A DNA stretch of 64,000 nucleotides, taken from positions 124,001 through 188,000 of the forward strand of contig BDSL01000101.1 of the NCBI GenBank assembly GCA_003116995.1, written 5' to 3'. The stretch comes from Yamagishiella unicocca. Lineage: Eukaryota; Chlorophyta; Chlorophyceae; Chlamydomonadales; Volvocaceae. The notes below the pieces were generated by a model. The model worked only from the letters and a program-made list of their open reading frames with translations. It was not told where the DNA came from and did not search any database. A program made the translations under genes and the position numbers. Shown here piece after piece: positions 31,401-45,100 of the stretch; the stretch's first letter is position 1, and each line of letters starts with the position of its first letter.

Positions 31401-34400
31401 GCGCCAACTCCTGGCATTGCCGACAGCCAAACCCACGATGCTGCTGAGCCGGTTAGCGCCGCCGCCGCACTGTCGCGGCCAGGCCCTTCTGGCAGCGGCC
31501 GTGATGCCGCCGGCGAGGCCGACGTCGCTGCTCCCCCCGGCGAGACTCCCACCGCCGCCACAGCCAACGGTAGCCGTCAAAGCGTACAGGTTGGTGCCCC
31601 GCATCCACAACCGGCGCCAGCCCTGGTGCGGACAGCAGCTCCACCGGCAGCTGCACAAAAAGTACCGACAGCGGCCACCCCACCAGCGGTGCCACCAACG
31701 GCGCCACTGCCAATTGCGCAAGCGGTGTCGGCAGCTGCGGCAAGAAGCGACGGGCGGCAACAAGCGAGTTCACCTGGAGCGCCGCCGGAACTGAGTGGTT
31801 CGCAGGCAGCGGGTCCCTCCGATAGACCAGCCCACCGGGGGCCTTCAGGTCGGCCCCAACTGAACGACGCTCATGCAGGTAGGCTTTGGTCCTTGTCGCT
31901 GTCGCCAGAGATATATTAGATTCTGTCGGTTCTGTCGCCAGATGTATATTCGACAGAATCGCCTCTCTCGAAGGTTCCACTGCGATGAGCCCGGCCTCAC
32001 GTCATGAGCCCGGCCTCGACCCGCTCCTAAGGCAACGGCTATTTGCTTGCTCGCTGCAATTTTCTGAAAGGGAATTGCTTGTCGCGTACTGATTTCCAAA
32101 AGACTAGGGCAAATAGCGGATAGCTGGATGTCGTGGATGGCTGCAGGAATGCGGGCACATTGAGCGAACCGCTATTGCTGTGGCAGCGGTGGTTGAACCC
32201 TGCTGGCGTAAGCAGTTCTTTCCTTCCCCGTCTGCCATAGTGTCATCAAGCGGACGGCGCGCGCCCATCTCCCTCCATTGTGTCCATGGCCGTCGCCACT
32301 GCCGCCAGCGCGTGCACACCCGCATGCCCAGCATTCCGCACACGCAAGTTGCTGTTTAAATCCAGAAACAGTAGTCACGTCCGCGCACGTGTGAACGCGG
32401 CATGTTCCCGTGCTTTCGCACTGGCCCCGAGCATTTCTGTTGCTTTGCCCGATGATTATCTGGCGGTTGCTTGATAGACGGCCGTCGCCGCACTGCGCCC
32501 TCGAGCTCTCACAAAGTGGCAACGCTGTGGCCGCACCCGAACTATCGCCCCCGACGTCTCAGATCTGACATCACCACGATGGGCAACACCTGACGGCCGC
32601 GGGCGGGCGGGTTCGGCTCCGGGAGCGCAGACCGGTCCCGGTTCCGCCAACGCCAACGCTGGCGGGGGCGCTGCTGGTACTGCTGGGCGCGCCACTGCGC
32701 TGGGAGCAGGAGAATTGGCACAGGTGGGTTTGCTTGCACGGCTTCTTATTCGTACAGAAAGGATCGCGGGAGGGCTTGGCGGCGGTGGGAGGGCTCGGCG
32801 ACGGCGGCGGCAGATAGATGATGCGCCCAACGCCTGACTCGGGAGCTGCGCAACGTTTGGGAGGGCTTGGATGCGGCTTGCCTGACTCGTCGTGATTTTG
32901 GGTTGGTTGCCTAGCTACGGCTTGGGGTCGTGCAGGCTTTGTTCCTAATCTCACACACCCGTTGGTTCATTCGCAGGCGGAGCTGGAAACGCATATGCTG
33001 CTGGATCTCCTACAGCGCAGTCAGTCCCTGCCGCTGGACCGTGAGGCGCTCCTCAGCCTGCTCAACAGCAACGACGGCGTTGCTGTGCTGCTTGCGGCGC
33101 TGCAGCGGCGCCACTCGCACGGCGCGCAGGCGCCCTCCAACCTGCCGTACGTCTCACCGCAGGCAGCGGAGGAAGATGAGTGGGCGGCAGCGGATGCAGA
33201 GCCATCACCCACGGTGCCTGGCCACCAGCCCCGCGATCGGTCGTCTGCGCCGCCAGGGCGGGAGGCCCGGCTGCGCCAGCAGCAGCAGCAACAACACTAC
33301 GAGTACCAGCAGCAGCATTACGAGCAGCAGCAGCACTACGAGCAGCAGCAGCACTACGAGGAGCAGCAGCAGGCACTGGCCTCTCAGTACGAGCAGCAGA
33401 AGCAGGCACTGGCCTCTCAGTACGAGCAGCAGCAGCCGCAACGAGCGTTGCTGCTTGATCGTCACCGCCGTGAAGATCTGCTGCTGGGTCGGGGGCCGGA
33501 GGAGGCCCCGGCGAGCTACGCTATGCGGGTGCTGCCGCAGCAGGACTCAGGCGCAGAGGGCGATCATCCGGGCAGCCGGGTGCTGGTCCTTGGGTCACAG
33601 CAATCCGCCCCCGCGCCCGTGGTTTCGGAGCAGCAGTTGCGGCAGCGCAGCAGGCAGCAGTGGCAGTGGCATGCCGCGCGTGGGGGGCTTGAGGGTGGCC
33701 TGGGCGGTGGAGGCAGCAGCACTGTGAGGGCGCTCGGCCGCAGGCCGTCGGGCAGCGGCTTGACACACCATGACGACCCGTTGGAGTACGCTGCAGTGGC
33801 GGCTGCAGCGGCGGGTGGCCTCCCGTCAGGAGGCGCTCGGATGCCCACACCCCAGGCCGGCTTCGACTCGCACTCCACCGGGCATGGCCGCGCCGAGCGA
33901 GCGCCATCAGTCCTGGACTACTTGCGGCTAAGTAATAACCTAGGGCTGAGAGCGCATCCTGAAGCGGGCACCTACACGGCGAATGCCGCGGCGGTGCAAT
34001 CGCTGTCATCCCGGGGCGCGTTGGTGCTGTCGGCGCCGGCCGCTGGTGAAAGCGGCGCACCTCGCTACGGCGGCCTCCCAGCGGCGGGTGCTGCACCGGC
34101 GATGCCGCTGCGGCGCTACCAGCAGCCCCGCGCACAGCAGGCCCAGGGCGCCGCCGGCGATGGGGGCGCCGGTGGGCACTTCCATTTAGGCCCTATGGAG
34201 TCAATGCGGCTGCAGCAGCAGCAGCAGTCGACCGCTGCTGTGCAGCACTCCACTGCCTCCATGGGGCCGCCTGGTCACGGCGACGGCAGCGGAGGCGGCG
34301 GGCGGTCCTCTTCTCGGGAGCCACGTGAGCCGAAGGTAAACGTCCGCGGCTATATCCAGCAGTATCCCAGCAACGGCGGTGGAGGCGGCGGCGGAGGTTT

Positions 34401-35545
34401 TGGCTCCATGACAGTTGACACGGCGCCGCTGTTATCTGCGGGCCTCAGCAGCTCCATGCCGACGTATGGGGCAAGCTACGGCGGCGGCGGCGGAGGAGGG
34501 GGAGGCGCTGGTGAGGACGACCGTTACGATTCGTTAACGGGCGACGGGACTATGGAGGAGTGCGGCGGCTCCGGCCCGGTGGGTCGCCGCAGCGGCCTAC
34601 CGCCTGGCGGTGGCTCGGACCCGGGTAGCGGCAGCAGCGACGGCGCTCGGCGCGTGACTGGGGATATAGAAATGGACACCACCATGCAGCAAGCCAAGCG
34701 GGCACGTCACTCAAGCGTCGTCTCCCGCGAGTACGCCGCTGTCACGCGCCTCGTAGGACTGGGCCTGCAGGAGGTGAGGCACCTGTTCCTTGCTTGGCGG
34801 GGACTTCAGGGGTAGGGCAGGCATGGCTAAATGCATGGGGGCCTAGGTCTTGCGGGGCTGCTGGCTGAAGCGAGCAGCTGGCTGTATGTAGAGACCGCGT
34901 GCGACGGGGGGCAGGCCGCGCAATAAAAAGCTACGTATTACAACACAGACCGTCGTCTACGTTCAGAACGTGAATGCGAGTACCCGGAGTGCGCATGCCA
35001 CTTACCCGCTATCAGGCGAGAGGAGTCCTTCACGTTAGGAAGCCTAGTTACGCACGTAGGTGCCTGCTGCCCCGGAGGGACGGGCTCCAGTTGGAAGCGC
35101 GCAATAGCTCAAAGCGCGATGTATGTGTCACAATGTTGAGCAGACATATGCTGTCTGGCAACTGAAGGCGCATTCGTCGCATCGCTTGGGGACATACGCA
35201 CGGTTACAGTCGTACGTGTAGTTGGAGCACGCGGGATGACGGCAATATACCGAATGCTTGCTTGCTGATTGTTTGGATCTCTGCTACGACGACCCTCACG
35301 TATCTATCCTTCTGCAGCAGATATACCTAACTCGGTGTCAGCCGTATCGTGTTGCGCCCGCGTGACTCTCACCGTCGGCACCAGGCGTCGACTCGTCGCA
35401 CCCTTGGTGCTTCTTGCACTACCACGCACTGACCTGCTGCCGCCTTGGTGCTGCTTTACTGACCTGCTGCTGCTGCTGCCGACCTGTTTCCACTTCCGTA
35501 CAGGCACTGGCCATAGTCCGGCAGCGGCAGGGCACCTCGTTGTGA
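28443..35545 (+). CDS. large low-complexity protein of unknown function, seven exons
   Basis: Exons 28443-29174, 29697-30246, 30592-30650, 30876-31878, 32563-32723, 32977-34773 and 35504-35545 join in phase with consensus borders (aacaa|gtaagt, ttgcag|gt, atgcag|gtaggc, tctcag|at, ggag|gtgagg) and give 1,447 aa. I recognise no domain. Three stretches look folded: FMPAMCQLFLVYMQRALLAAD through the end of exon 1, LFNAIADQLPTSAELDSILPP running into VGAALWDGAWLRDLGPYTTAL across exons 2-4, and AELETHMLLDLLQRSQSLPLDREALLSLL at the start of exon 6. The rest is Ala/Pro/Gln/Gly-rich, with a YEQQQ repeat (33292-33435), Gly runs and basic patches (AKRARHS). The composition would suit a nuclear scaffold or transcription-related protein, but that is only a guess. 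An in-frame TAG just before the ATG supports the start. A further 3' exon is not excluded. Confidence 0.7.
33292..33435 (+). repeat. CAG/TACGAG-rich coding repeat
   Basis: Imperfect units of tacgagcagcagcag encode HYEQQQ/QYEQQ repeats in exon 6 of the large low-complexity gene. Part of it is a 39-bp duplication encoding ALASQYEQQ. Confidence 0.85.
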
Positions 35546-37629
35546 AGGCCGCAGAGGCAGCCTAGTTTGGCTGCTAACGCTGTGGCCGCTGGCTATGTCT
35601 GTTCGCGCCACGGCGACCGCCACCTCTGAACTCGGCTTGGTTTACAGGCGAAACGAACAGGATCTGCTCTTCGTTTTCCCGCACTCGTCGGCACCGACTG
35701 GGATGGACGGAGGCGCCGTGATGCCACCCGCCCCGGATGGGATGCAGCGAAAGTATAACACGCGAGATTGGGACAGCGGGACGCGTTGGTCTCCGTCCTG
35801 ATCGACAAAAGCTTGACAACATCGATGGCATACGCGTCGAGTGTGTGCAGCTGGGTCTTCCAATGAATAGTATTGTCTTGCTGAGGCGTCACGCATTGGT
35901 TGGTCTGGCTGGTGTGCTTGCCGGCGGCTGTGGAGTTGTCTTTATCCTTACTATAAGCAACATATCGGATGAATCGGTGGACGGACGGGTCGCGGCGATT
36001 CGCGGATTGCCGGTCAGCACATGTTTGGCGGCATGTGCATGCACACCACGCACATGCCGCTGCATACGTACGTACAAGGCTTCTGCGTCTCGAACGTAAG
36101 CTATTTTCCATTTAATACGTGGCAGGTATTGTGGCTGCGTGAACATCGCCTCTCTCAGGCTGTCCTATGGGCACGTACAACCTTACATGTATGAAGGGTC
36201 TATCTGCGTGAGTTAAGGTGGCGCTAGCAAAGTGGCCTGCCTCTGTACGACGCCTGCGGTACGAACTTGGGTATGAGATTTACGGCAGGCAGGCATGGAT
36301 CGCGCCTTAACCATACTTCCCGTAATGGCTGGTGCGGTCGGTTGCCTGGCACGTTTCTATGCTCTTGGTCATGATTTGACTGCTGTTCAGATGCGTTCTC
36401 AGTATTGCTCTTCGGAAGATTTGCTATAAAGAAGCTTAGTTTGGTAGGATTAAACGCAACGCATGCAGTTTGGTTCCGTCGTCCTCCTTTGCTTGCTTGT
36501 TCGGTTCACTCTTTACTTGCGTGGTTGCACGCATCATCAGATTGCCGAAACGGTACGTATGGATACATTCGTTCGCACGCCGCGTGCTGCAGGTGAACAC
36601 CTACCTGGGGCCGGGCATGGAATTTGCAGTTACTACTACTTGTGGGTGGTGCGTTCTCGTCGCGAATGTGTCGTCAGGGGCCGCGCAAAGCATTGCGGGC
36701 GGCGATGGAAAGCTAGCTTGGGCGGGGCAGAATTGCTGATTGGCTGGGGTGAGAAGGTACCTATGTAGTTAGTTAGTTAGTGCTTTGGTTGCAGAATGTC
36801 TCCAGGTTTGCTTGCTTCGACGGTTTGTTTACTCCGCACTGAGCAACCGTACGAGCTTGAATGATTTCGTTAGTCATGAACAGTCGTATGCTTGTGTGGC
36901 TGGGTCCTCCGAACGAACGATGTGTCTATGCGTTCACGACGAACGGAAGTAAGGAGCCGCGCGCGACCGCGTGCCGCTCCTCGCAGTAGTCCATCAGCTA
37001 GCCTGCCACAATCGTATGCGGTAGGTCTTCTAGCGCGAACAGCTTGCTCTACTGGTGGGCATACCTGCACAACATGGAACGTGCGTGCAGTTGTGCATCA
37101 GTGCAGCGCAGTGTGCGTGGCTGCGTGCATGTCGGTCGTGCGCGCTGTGATGATGCGATGATGATGATAAGGCCCCGCTCCAGCTAGCCTGCCTGCCTTC
37201 GTGCGTTCGTTGCGGTTCTATCCCTCCGTCTGAGGTGATCGAGCGAGTAGGGAACCCACATAACTTCCTGCTGTAGGTAGGAGTGGGCACGCAGCTTACA
37301 TGCTCGTGTGGGAGACATGAACAGCTTGCGTACGTAAGCCATGTTCCGTCTAGCACACGTGATATCGAAAGCCAGCGAGCTGCTACGTAGCTGGCTGCCG
37401 GCCGTGTGAGTCTGGTATTAACGCCCAGTGTGTTCATGGCCGCAACAGGCACCATCGATAGATACTTAGGTAGGACAACCTGCTCGCTAGCACAGGTTGG
37501 TTGGGCCGCGCGCAGGTGACTGTAAGCACACGTTGGTACTTTTTCGCTCGCTTGCTTCCTGCGTTGCGTGGGTACTGTACGTATGTTATTAGGTATGTAA
37601 GGTAGTTTCCTTATCGTACTATACCATCA

Positions 37630-37680
37630 GCCCACTGTAACCGTTTGATACGAGAAGCGGAATGGTTACAGGAACCCAAA
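37630..37680. mobile_element. fragment of the inverted-repeat element
   Basis: Contains cccactgtaaccgttt and, 21 bp later, a diverged ggttacaggaaccc. These are inner terminal motifs of copy A brought close together, as expected for a deleted copy. Confidence 0.45.
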
Positions 37681-38873
37681 GCCCAAACATAAGGGCTGGT
37701 ATCCCAAGCAAGAAAGGGCTACATACGCTATGGGTGATTTACGATGTACGGTGGTGCTTACATAAGCTAATGGCGATTTCGGGTAGTATTCTGTATGTGG
37801 TGATATAAGGGGGGAACACGGCCATGCCCGGCTTGCCGCCGCCGGTCATTCTTGGGAGACGGCAATGACCAGGTAGCCGGATGGAGTCGCTTATTGAACA
37901 GCAGTTATCAAGTCAATCATGGAGTTAGTTGCGCGCATGCTACCTGCGTTCGTGCTGGTGCATGCCCTGCTGCTGGCAGCTAACGCATATGGGTCGTCGG
38001 GCCAGCAGCGCTCCACGAATAATCATTCTCCACAGCGACAACCTATCTACGCTAGCCTGCGCACATGCGTGCATGAAGTTTGGTAGTGGAGTTGGGCGCA
38101 CGCTGCCGCACATGCATACATACAAGCATGGCAAGCGATGGCGATCAATCAGTACTCGCGCGTACCGACCGGTAGCCGAGCTCAGCGCATGCATAAGCTA
38201 TCCTGCCCCGACCACATGTTGCTTGCTTGTGTCATCGCCATCTTGGAGGTTCCAACAGGACATATACACACTTCGAAGGTTCTGACCCAGAGCAATACAG
38301 GGTTCTTTTACTATTATGGGCAAGGCAGCAGATATGAACGACAGGTGGAGACACATATACCTTACTTGGGGCAATGTCGATCAATGGACTTCGTTCGGGA
38401 AACAGAGCAGTTCGTTATCGTTGAGATGGGAACAGAACGGCAGCTTCGGTGGAGTCTGTTGGGGGAACAGAGCAGTCCGTCGACGGGACAGATAGACCTG
38501 GTTCATACAACAGGGCGCAGTGAAGGAACAGACAGAGGAAAACAGTGACAAAACAGTCAGCAGGCGCGGTTCCCCCAGTGCTTGATACACCGCCATGCGA
38601 TGCACCTCCAAGCAATGCGCCACGCAGGATTTCCAGGCGTGCCCGGAGCAGGTGCATCTAAATGCGCTGTGGTGTATATGGTGCGTGAGGCGGGCACCTG
38701 CATGCGTACATCTGGCTGTGATGGACACGGTGCGTGTGTGCGTGCAGCAGGGACGCAGGTGTTGCAAAACCAGTCGATCGGTAAATAAAACACCAGGAAC
38801 CCCGAAGAAGGGCCCATAGAACATATAGCGGCGCCAATCACCCAAATAGGCCCCATATCAGTAGTACACCAAC

Positions 38874-39040
38874 TGTGCCCAATGGTTCTACCTTTTGGTC
38901 GCCCTCGCACGCAGCCCTTCAGCCAGAGAAGCAAACAGAGCGGCTCAACAAGTCGAACAGAACACCTACCCCCACCTGCTGCCCTTTTGTTGTAACGGTT
39001 ACAGTGGGTTCCAGACCAAGAGGTAGAACCATCGGGCACA
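38874..39040. mobile_element. short inverted-repeat element (MITE-like), copy B
   Basis: The left end tgtgcccaatggttctacc and the reverse complement of the right end tgtgcccgatggttctacc match over about 27 bp with two differences. The right 51 bp (38987-39037) equals copy A 5331-5381 exactly. The element is about 167 bp and non-coding. Confidence 0.7.
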
Positions 39041-39084
39041 TCGCCTGACACTGAGAAAGACGGAGGAACCCTTGTAGTATGTAT

Positions 39085-39164
39085 TTGTTGTAATTGTTAC
39101 AGTGGGCTCCAGTATGTATTAATTATTACTGTGGGCTTCAGACCCAAAGCCAGAACCATCGGGC
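39085..39164. mobile_element. rearranged copy of the inverted-repeat element
   Basis: Has ttgttgtaattgttacagtg at its left and a diverged terminus (actgtgggcttcagaccc, then agaaccatcgggc) at its right, 80 bp in all, directly after copy B. Confidence 0.5.
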
Positions 39165-42134
39165 GATTCGCCGGACACCAATGTGCGCGTTTTCCCTTAT
39201 TCACATACGCACCGATCGATGGCTGCTGTATCGTCAGGAGGCGGAGCCCGCCTCGCCGTTCGCCGCTGCTCCTTGACAACATCGGTGGAGCCGCCGCGAT
39301 GTGCTCGAATTGTTAGGGAATGATATGGATTCGGGTGTGGACGCAAAAGAGGGCAGGCACGGCGTCCTTATATATTTGGAGCACTCATTTCGCATCACTT
39401 GCTGGGAAGTAAATAACTGATGAGGTGAGTTCTTACGTAACAAACAAACGTGGTCCGTACGATACACGGCAGCGAGTTACATGTGCCGCCCAAGTTTTAA
39501 CTGTGGGTACTGGCCCCTGAAAGGGACGACAAGGGGTCATGTCAGCAGCAGGGCCCATTAACTATGCGTGCAACCAATGTGCAAAACCGTGCCCGAGCCT
39601 GCTAGTGCCTAACGATCCACGCGGCGGTTCCGTCCTTCCCTTCGCCGCCGCCGTCAGGATACTACGTACGTATGGCTAGCGCTTTGATGGACACTAATGT
39701 ACGCCGCCGTCATTAACAATTGCACGGCCCACGTGCCGTCCACCATCAATGAATGAAAGTAAACGGAGAAATTATTGCTTCCTGTCTCTCCCTTAATTCC
39801 CTTCTCACACACGCAGTACAAACCTACCGGTAGTCAAGCAACTGTCAGGCTGAAAATACACGCATTCAATAGCACACTTCAAAAATTTGCGTTCCAGTTC
39901 AAAATGCCTAGGCTTGCTGCACCTCCCGAGCCGTCGCCGGCAGGTAGATGGGACGACTACGGCATGCGGTTGGAGACAGGGCGGGCGCGGGCACGCAGCA
40001 CGCAAGGATGAACCTGATGAGCCACATGATCAACGGACGCGGCGGCGGGATCGACACTCCAGTAGCTAGTTACTGCAGACCGGCAGGACTGGCCTATGCT
40101 ATGTTGATAAACAGCGACATGCCGTGATGAGTAGGCAGGGCACCATGACCGCAAGCGTGTGATGATGAACCCTCAACAACGCGGTCCCTCGAATGAAAGC
40201 AAGTATATCAAGGCAGGTTATCAAGGGTTCTGCAGACCGTCGAGCGATCACCACGACGTTCGAAACGCTGAACGCGCGGAGAACCGTAAATCAAAACTGC
40301 TGCGTGGCATTGACTGGCTGCTGGCCAGGCCATAGCCATCAAGCAGCCGCGCCACGGCTACGAGCCCCTCAAATGATAAGAGCATATAGCGGCCAGGTTG
40401 GTTTGGGCGCCCGTGAATCGCCCGCACAGAAACTGGTGCCCCCAAAACGCTTAGGCAGACGGATGCCGCGAACGAGGCGGGCGCAAAATAGCCACAAGTT
40501 CGCTTATTACTGGTTGCGTGCAGCCGTGATTTTTGAACAGGCCTCCTTTAGCAGCGTGCAAATAAAACACATACATCCAATGATCTCGAACAGTAGCTGC
40601 GTGTGCCTCGGAGGATGGCACCGCCTCACCCGGCAGGGGCCCCCGCCTGTACGTTCACTCAAGAGTACGTCTCTGGCACAACCGAACCAGACCGAACCAG
40701 CACACCTCGTACACCATCGCATTTTGGCGACAGCAGGCAGTAACTAAATAAAAAGGCGACGCTCGTGCATAAAAGCATCATATAAATAGTTGCGCCCTTG
40801 TTAACAGCATTATTGCGAGCGCTTTAACTGATCTGCAGTTTTCAGTTCCTCTAGGCCCGGCAAATCCAATTGAACCCCTGCACGACGGGCGACAGTGCAG
40901 CTAGCTCGATTTCATCGATGCCCACCCAGCTAGGAAAGAAAAACGTCGCATACGTACGTTCAAGAGCTGTCCGCATGTGCACCGCTGCCTCCGGGGCTTC
41001 GTGCAGCAGCTTTAGTAGACTGCCCCTCAAGACTGTCAGGTACAGACCATACAGGACTCACTCGCTCCTTGTTCCCAAACAACGGCGGGCCTAGCAGAGG
41101 CCCAGACACGCGACCCTTACTTGAGGCCCTTCCCTGCTGAGAGCTGCAGAGCGACCTGCTTTACTAAATACGCACATTGCAAATAGCTAGCTTCTTGACA
41201 CCCCAACCGCTCGCACACTGCACCGTCCCATCCAGCAAACGCCAAGCAAATAAAAAAGCTTCCGACACCAATATCGATTCGTTCCCTATCCTTTCACTTG
41301 AAAATCTTCGATGGGCAGTGCATGCTCAACGACCTGCTACGTACACAAACAGATACGAACGCCGCGCACCCAGTAATAAGCAATGGGCCACCTGCCAGTA
41401 ATGATTGCCTAGATCAGCGTCCCGACGCATCGGCCGTGTAATGACGTAAGGGTGGCGCTGCACGCACTCGCTTACTTCGTTGCACCTCTCCCCACCTGCG
41501 TGCTGACGAGGTGTTGCACGCAGATGCGTGCCTCCTAGCCTCCCTGGCAGTACTAGGGCCCCACCCAGCACCCCGCCTTGTACAGAAAACAGCACTTATT
41601 AGGTACATCTCAATTGGACAGGACGTGCGTAGAACGCAAGAGTGAAGGCTGCGACAAACCCCGACATAAGGCTGCGCTGCTGCATCCATTGACCGGAAGG
41701 CAGCCACATCGTCATCATCATCCTCGACATCATCACCACCATTATCGTCATGTGACGCACACCACACATGGGTAACCCACAGCGACAAACACCATTCGCG
41801 TTTAGCGACCAACGATTACTTGCCAGTAGCCTGCGAGCGTACTTCAAAACATAAATGAGCAGGTAGACTTAGCCGTCTTTCCCGCCAGCAAGGTGTAATC
41901 AAGGGGCTCCCGCACGCATGACTTGGAACTACTCCTCGCGCATACCTAGCCCCTCGCCAGCACCACGAACCAGCACGGAGTCAGCAGGGGCGACATTAGC
42001 TATCTGCTAGCTTGCCGCCTTCCCTAGCAGGTACGGTGGGCTGATTCATGCGTGGGCCAGAGCAGCGGCAGGCGAGGCACGTACTCGTACGTGCGCAGCA
42101 CGCACGACACTTGCTTAACCACCTATTTCAGTCA

Positions 42135-45100
42135 CTACTGCACGTGGCTCAGCAGCATTGATTCCAGCTTCAAGCTTGCGTCGTCAACACCTTGGTCAGG
42201 CGCCGTGGAATGCTTGCTGATCCTGCAGACAGCTGGGCTGCAGGCCTGGGCGGCCTCGGCACCGACGCCGCCTCCGACGCCGCGTCTGTCTCCGCGTCCG
42301 CTGCCCACTATTGCTGCAGGCAACGGGGTGTCTGAGTCCACGGATAAGGCGTCCATGCTTGCACCCGAGCGATATGTTTCGGCGGCCGTGATTGCGTGCA
42401 GGTGGCCTGCTCCCCTCATCACGGCCGCGGCCGCCACCGCAGCAGATGTAGCGCAGGCAGGCAGCCGCAGCTCTGCGCCGTCGACACCTCCCAGTTGTGG
42501 GTACCATAGGTACGTCTGCATAAATCCCTTGCCTGGCGTGGACGGGGTACGGACCGGCAGGGTGCGGAAGATGGTAAGCAACGAGGTTAGTACCGTTGGA
42601 GGCATGAATGTCAACCAATATCTGATGTACATACGCCTCTATAGGCGGCGCGCGGGCAAGTAGATAGAGTAGGTAGATAGGCAGATAAAGCTGCTATATA
42701 TACGCCCGCCAGTATCGCCCACCAGTATCGCCTGCACACCGGCACCTATCTGTCCCCAAGCAAACAACCAGCAGCCACTCAACCGCCACCGGCAGGACGT
42801 ACCTTTGACCTCCATGCCGCCCGTTGGCTCCCAAGACTCCGACCGCAGAAGTGCGTGCGCCGATTCACTGGCATGGATGGCCCCAGGCACACCCTTGCTC
42901 TCCATGCGACTTGTCCTGGGGGCGATCGATAGGTCATCAGGGCATCCGTGAAAGATGCATATATGTTGTATCACAAATCCTACCTATTTAGACCGTCAGG
43001 CGGCTCCATCAGTCTGCATGTGCATTGATTGGCTTAGCCGTCGTGGTTTACCTCTGGGTACCACGCACGTATAGTATGTGACACCCAGAAATTCATCGGT
43101 AGCCGCCGTCGCTGAGCCCTAAGGATCAACACTAAGCCGCCGCATGTACAGATCCTAGCTATCTAGCGATTCAGCTGCCTTGCTAGCTACTCACGTGTTG
43201 ACAGTGTCGCCGAAGAGGCAGAAGCGCGGCATCCGGGTGCCCACCACGCCGCTGACCACGGGGCCGCTGCTGATGCCGATGCGGATCTGCACAGGCTCGC
43301 CGGTCGAAGGCATGCGCACCTCCCTGGCAGCAGCAAGCATGGCCTGCGTTCATTCGTGGATTCGTCGCGCGCAGGTGCGCGCTGCTGTGTGAGTGATGAG
43401 ACAGCCACGCACCGGACGAATGCGTCCATGCATGCTTACGGCGTAAGTAAGTAAAAAAACATCGCCCTAAGCGCCGAACAAAGTGAGGCAGGACGTATGC
43501 TTGCTTATACACTCCCGGTATGTGTATTGCCAAGAGCCAACAGCAGCGTATGCTATGTATGTATCAGCTGAGACCATGCACAGCATTTAGTCTTGCTTAC
43601 TTGCTTGCTTGCGCACCCCGCTGCACCCCGGCCTTTCCATCGTGAGGCCGGCTATACTGGTATAGAAGGCCACCACGCGGCTGGTACGAAATCTTCAAAT
43701 CAACTAACCTTAGCGAACATGAAGATCTTTTGCGCGTGCAGCCGGTCGCTCTTGCTGTGCCCATCGCGCACTGCCGCCATGCCGTCCTCGTCCTCGTGGA
43801 TCAGGCCGCCAGCCACGAAGTAGCAGTCGCCGATGGTCTCCACCTATGGTCAGCAATAATTAATAAGAGGCCGCCGCACAGGAACCTCCGCAATCAATTT
43901 GATACACCGATTCGTCAGCTGCACACAATGAATGAAATCGCGCCCTGAACGTGCATATGTAAATGTTTATTTTCCGTTTATTTTCCGTTTCCCCAATGTA
44001 ACGTAATAACGACCCATAATAAGTAGCTCTGCTCTATCTGTCTATCTCCCAATGCACGCGAACCACCGGCCATCAAAAAGCCGCCCATACCACGCACCGA
44101 CCTTGAAGACGCCAAACTTGTCCAGCATCGAGTCGAACCGGCTGAACAGGTCATTGAGCATCGTCATCACAGCACTTGGCGGGACATGCTCGCACATCGG
44201 TGTAAATCCTACGCGCAGGTTGGCACGATGTTGGTAAAAGTCATGTTACATGACGCAGCAGCAGGCGTACTAGAAGAAGGCTGCACGGCAGCCTGCAAGC
44301 TGATGGACGGACCAACTGCTTGTCAGCCAAAGCAAATACGCACATATGGCACCAGCAGCACCGATTTCGACCCCCGCTATCTAATAACCATTTGTCCGCA
44401 CCGTTGATGTCCGCGAAAAGCAGCGTCACCTGCACACGACACAGGGCAGTCGAGGCATCTATCTCATTGCGTGGGTGCCTAGTCGTTAGCACGCAGCAGT
44501 GGGCGGATGTGTGAGGGACGTGTACATGGGATAATAAAGCATGAATCATAAGGGACGGCCTTGTAACAGCGTGCACTCACGCCCATCACCCGCGCAGGGC
44601 CACAAACAAGTTGCGGCAGTATTTTACCCGACAGCTAGGCGTACATACATCCATACATGTACCAGCAGTTCCCCTGTCTAGGAAGGTAGATAGCCGTACA
44701 GCTGTGGGCAGCTGTACTGCTGCCCACAGCTACGCTGTCTGTCTGTCTATCTATCTGCCTGTCCGTCTGTCTGTCTGTTTGTCTGCCTGTCTGTCCCTAT
44801 ACCTATTGTCCGTCTGTCTGTCAATCCGCCTGCCTGTCTGCCTTGAGCTGCCCGCGCGTACATACCTCCGGGTGGCAGGTGGCCAGGGTGTTGCAGTCAG
44901 GTACCACAGGCCTCCATCCTGGGTTGCTGTTGCAAGCGGCGCCCTGCTGCTGCTGCTGCTGCTGGTCCGCGCCACTACTGGCATCGGCGCCTTCACGGCC
45001 ATTGCCAGGAGCCGCATCCCCTGCCAGAGCGGCCATACGCTCCGCCTCCGCAATCCCCTCCTCAGTGACGTGTGTGAGGATGTGCTTCGGAAAGAGCTGC

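Larger units (their letters stand above)
35546..42134. other. gene-poor region
   Basis: About 6.6 kb with only short frames lacking domains or coherent splicing on either strand. It holds copies of the small inverted-repeat element (37630-37680, 38874-39040, 39085-39164), short gctt/catg-type simple repeats, and the 3' flank of the cyclase gene at its right end. Non-coding RNA cannot be excluded. Confidence 0.45.

Noticed and set aside
38381..39051. Overlapping minus frames of 154-164 codons
   Set aside because: They run through the inverted-repeat element and show no domain or consistent splicing.
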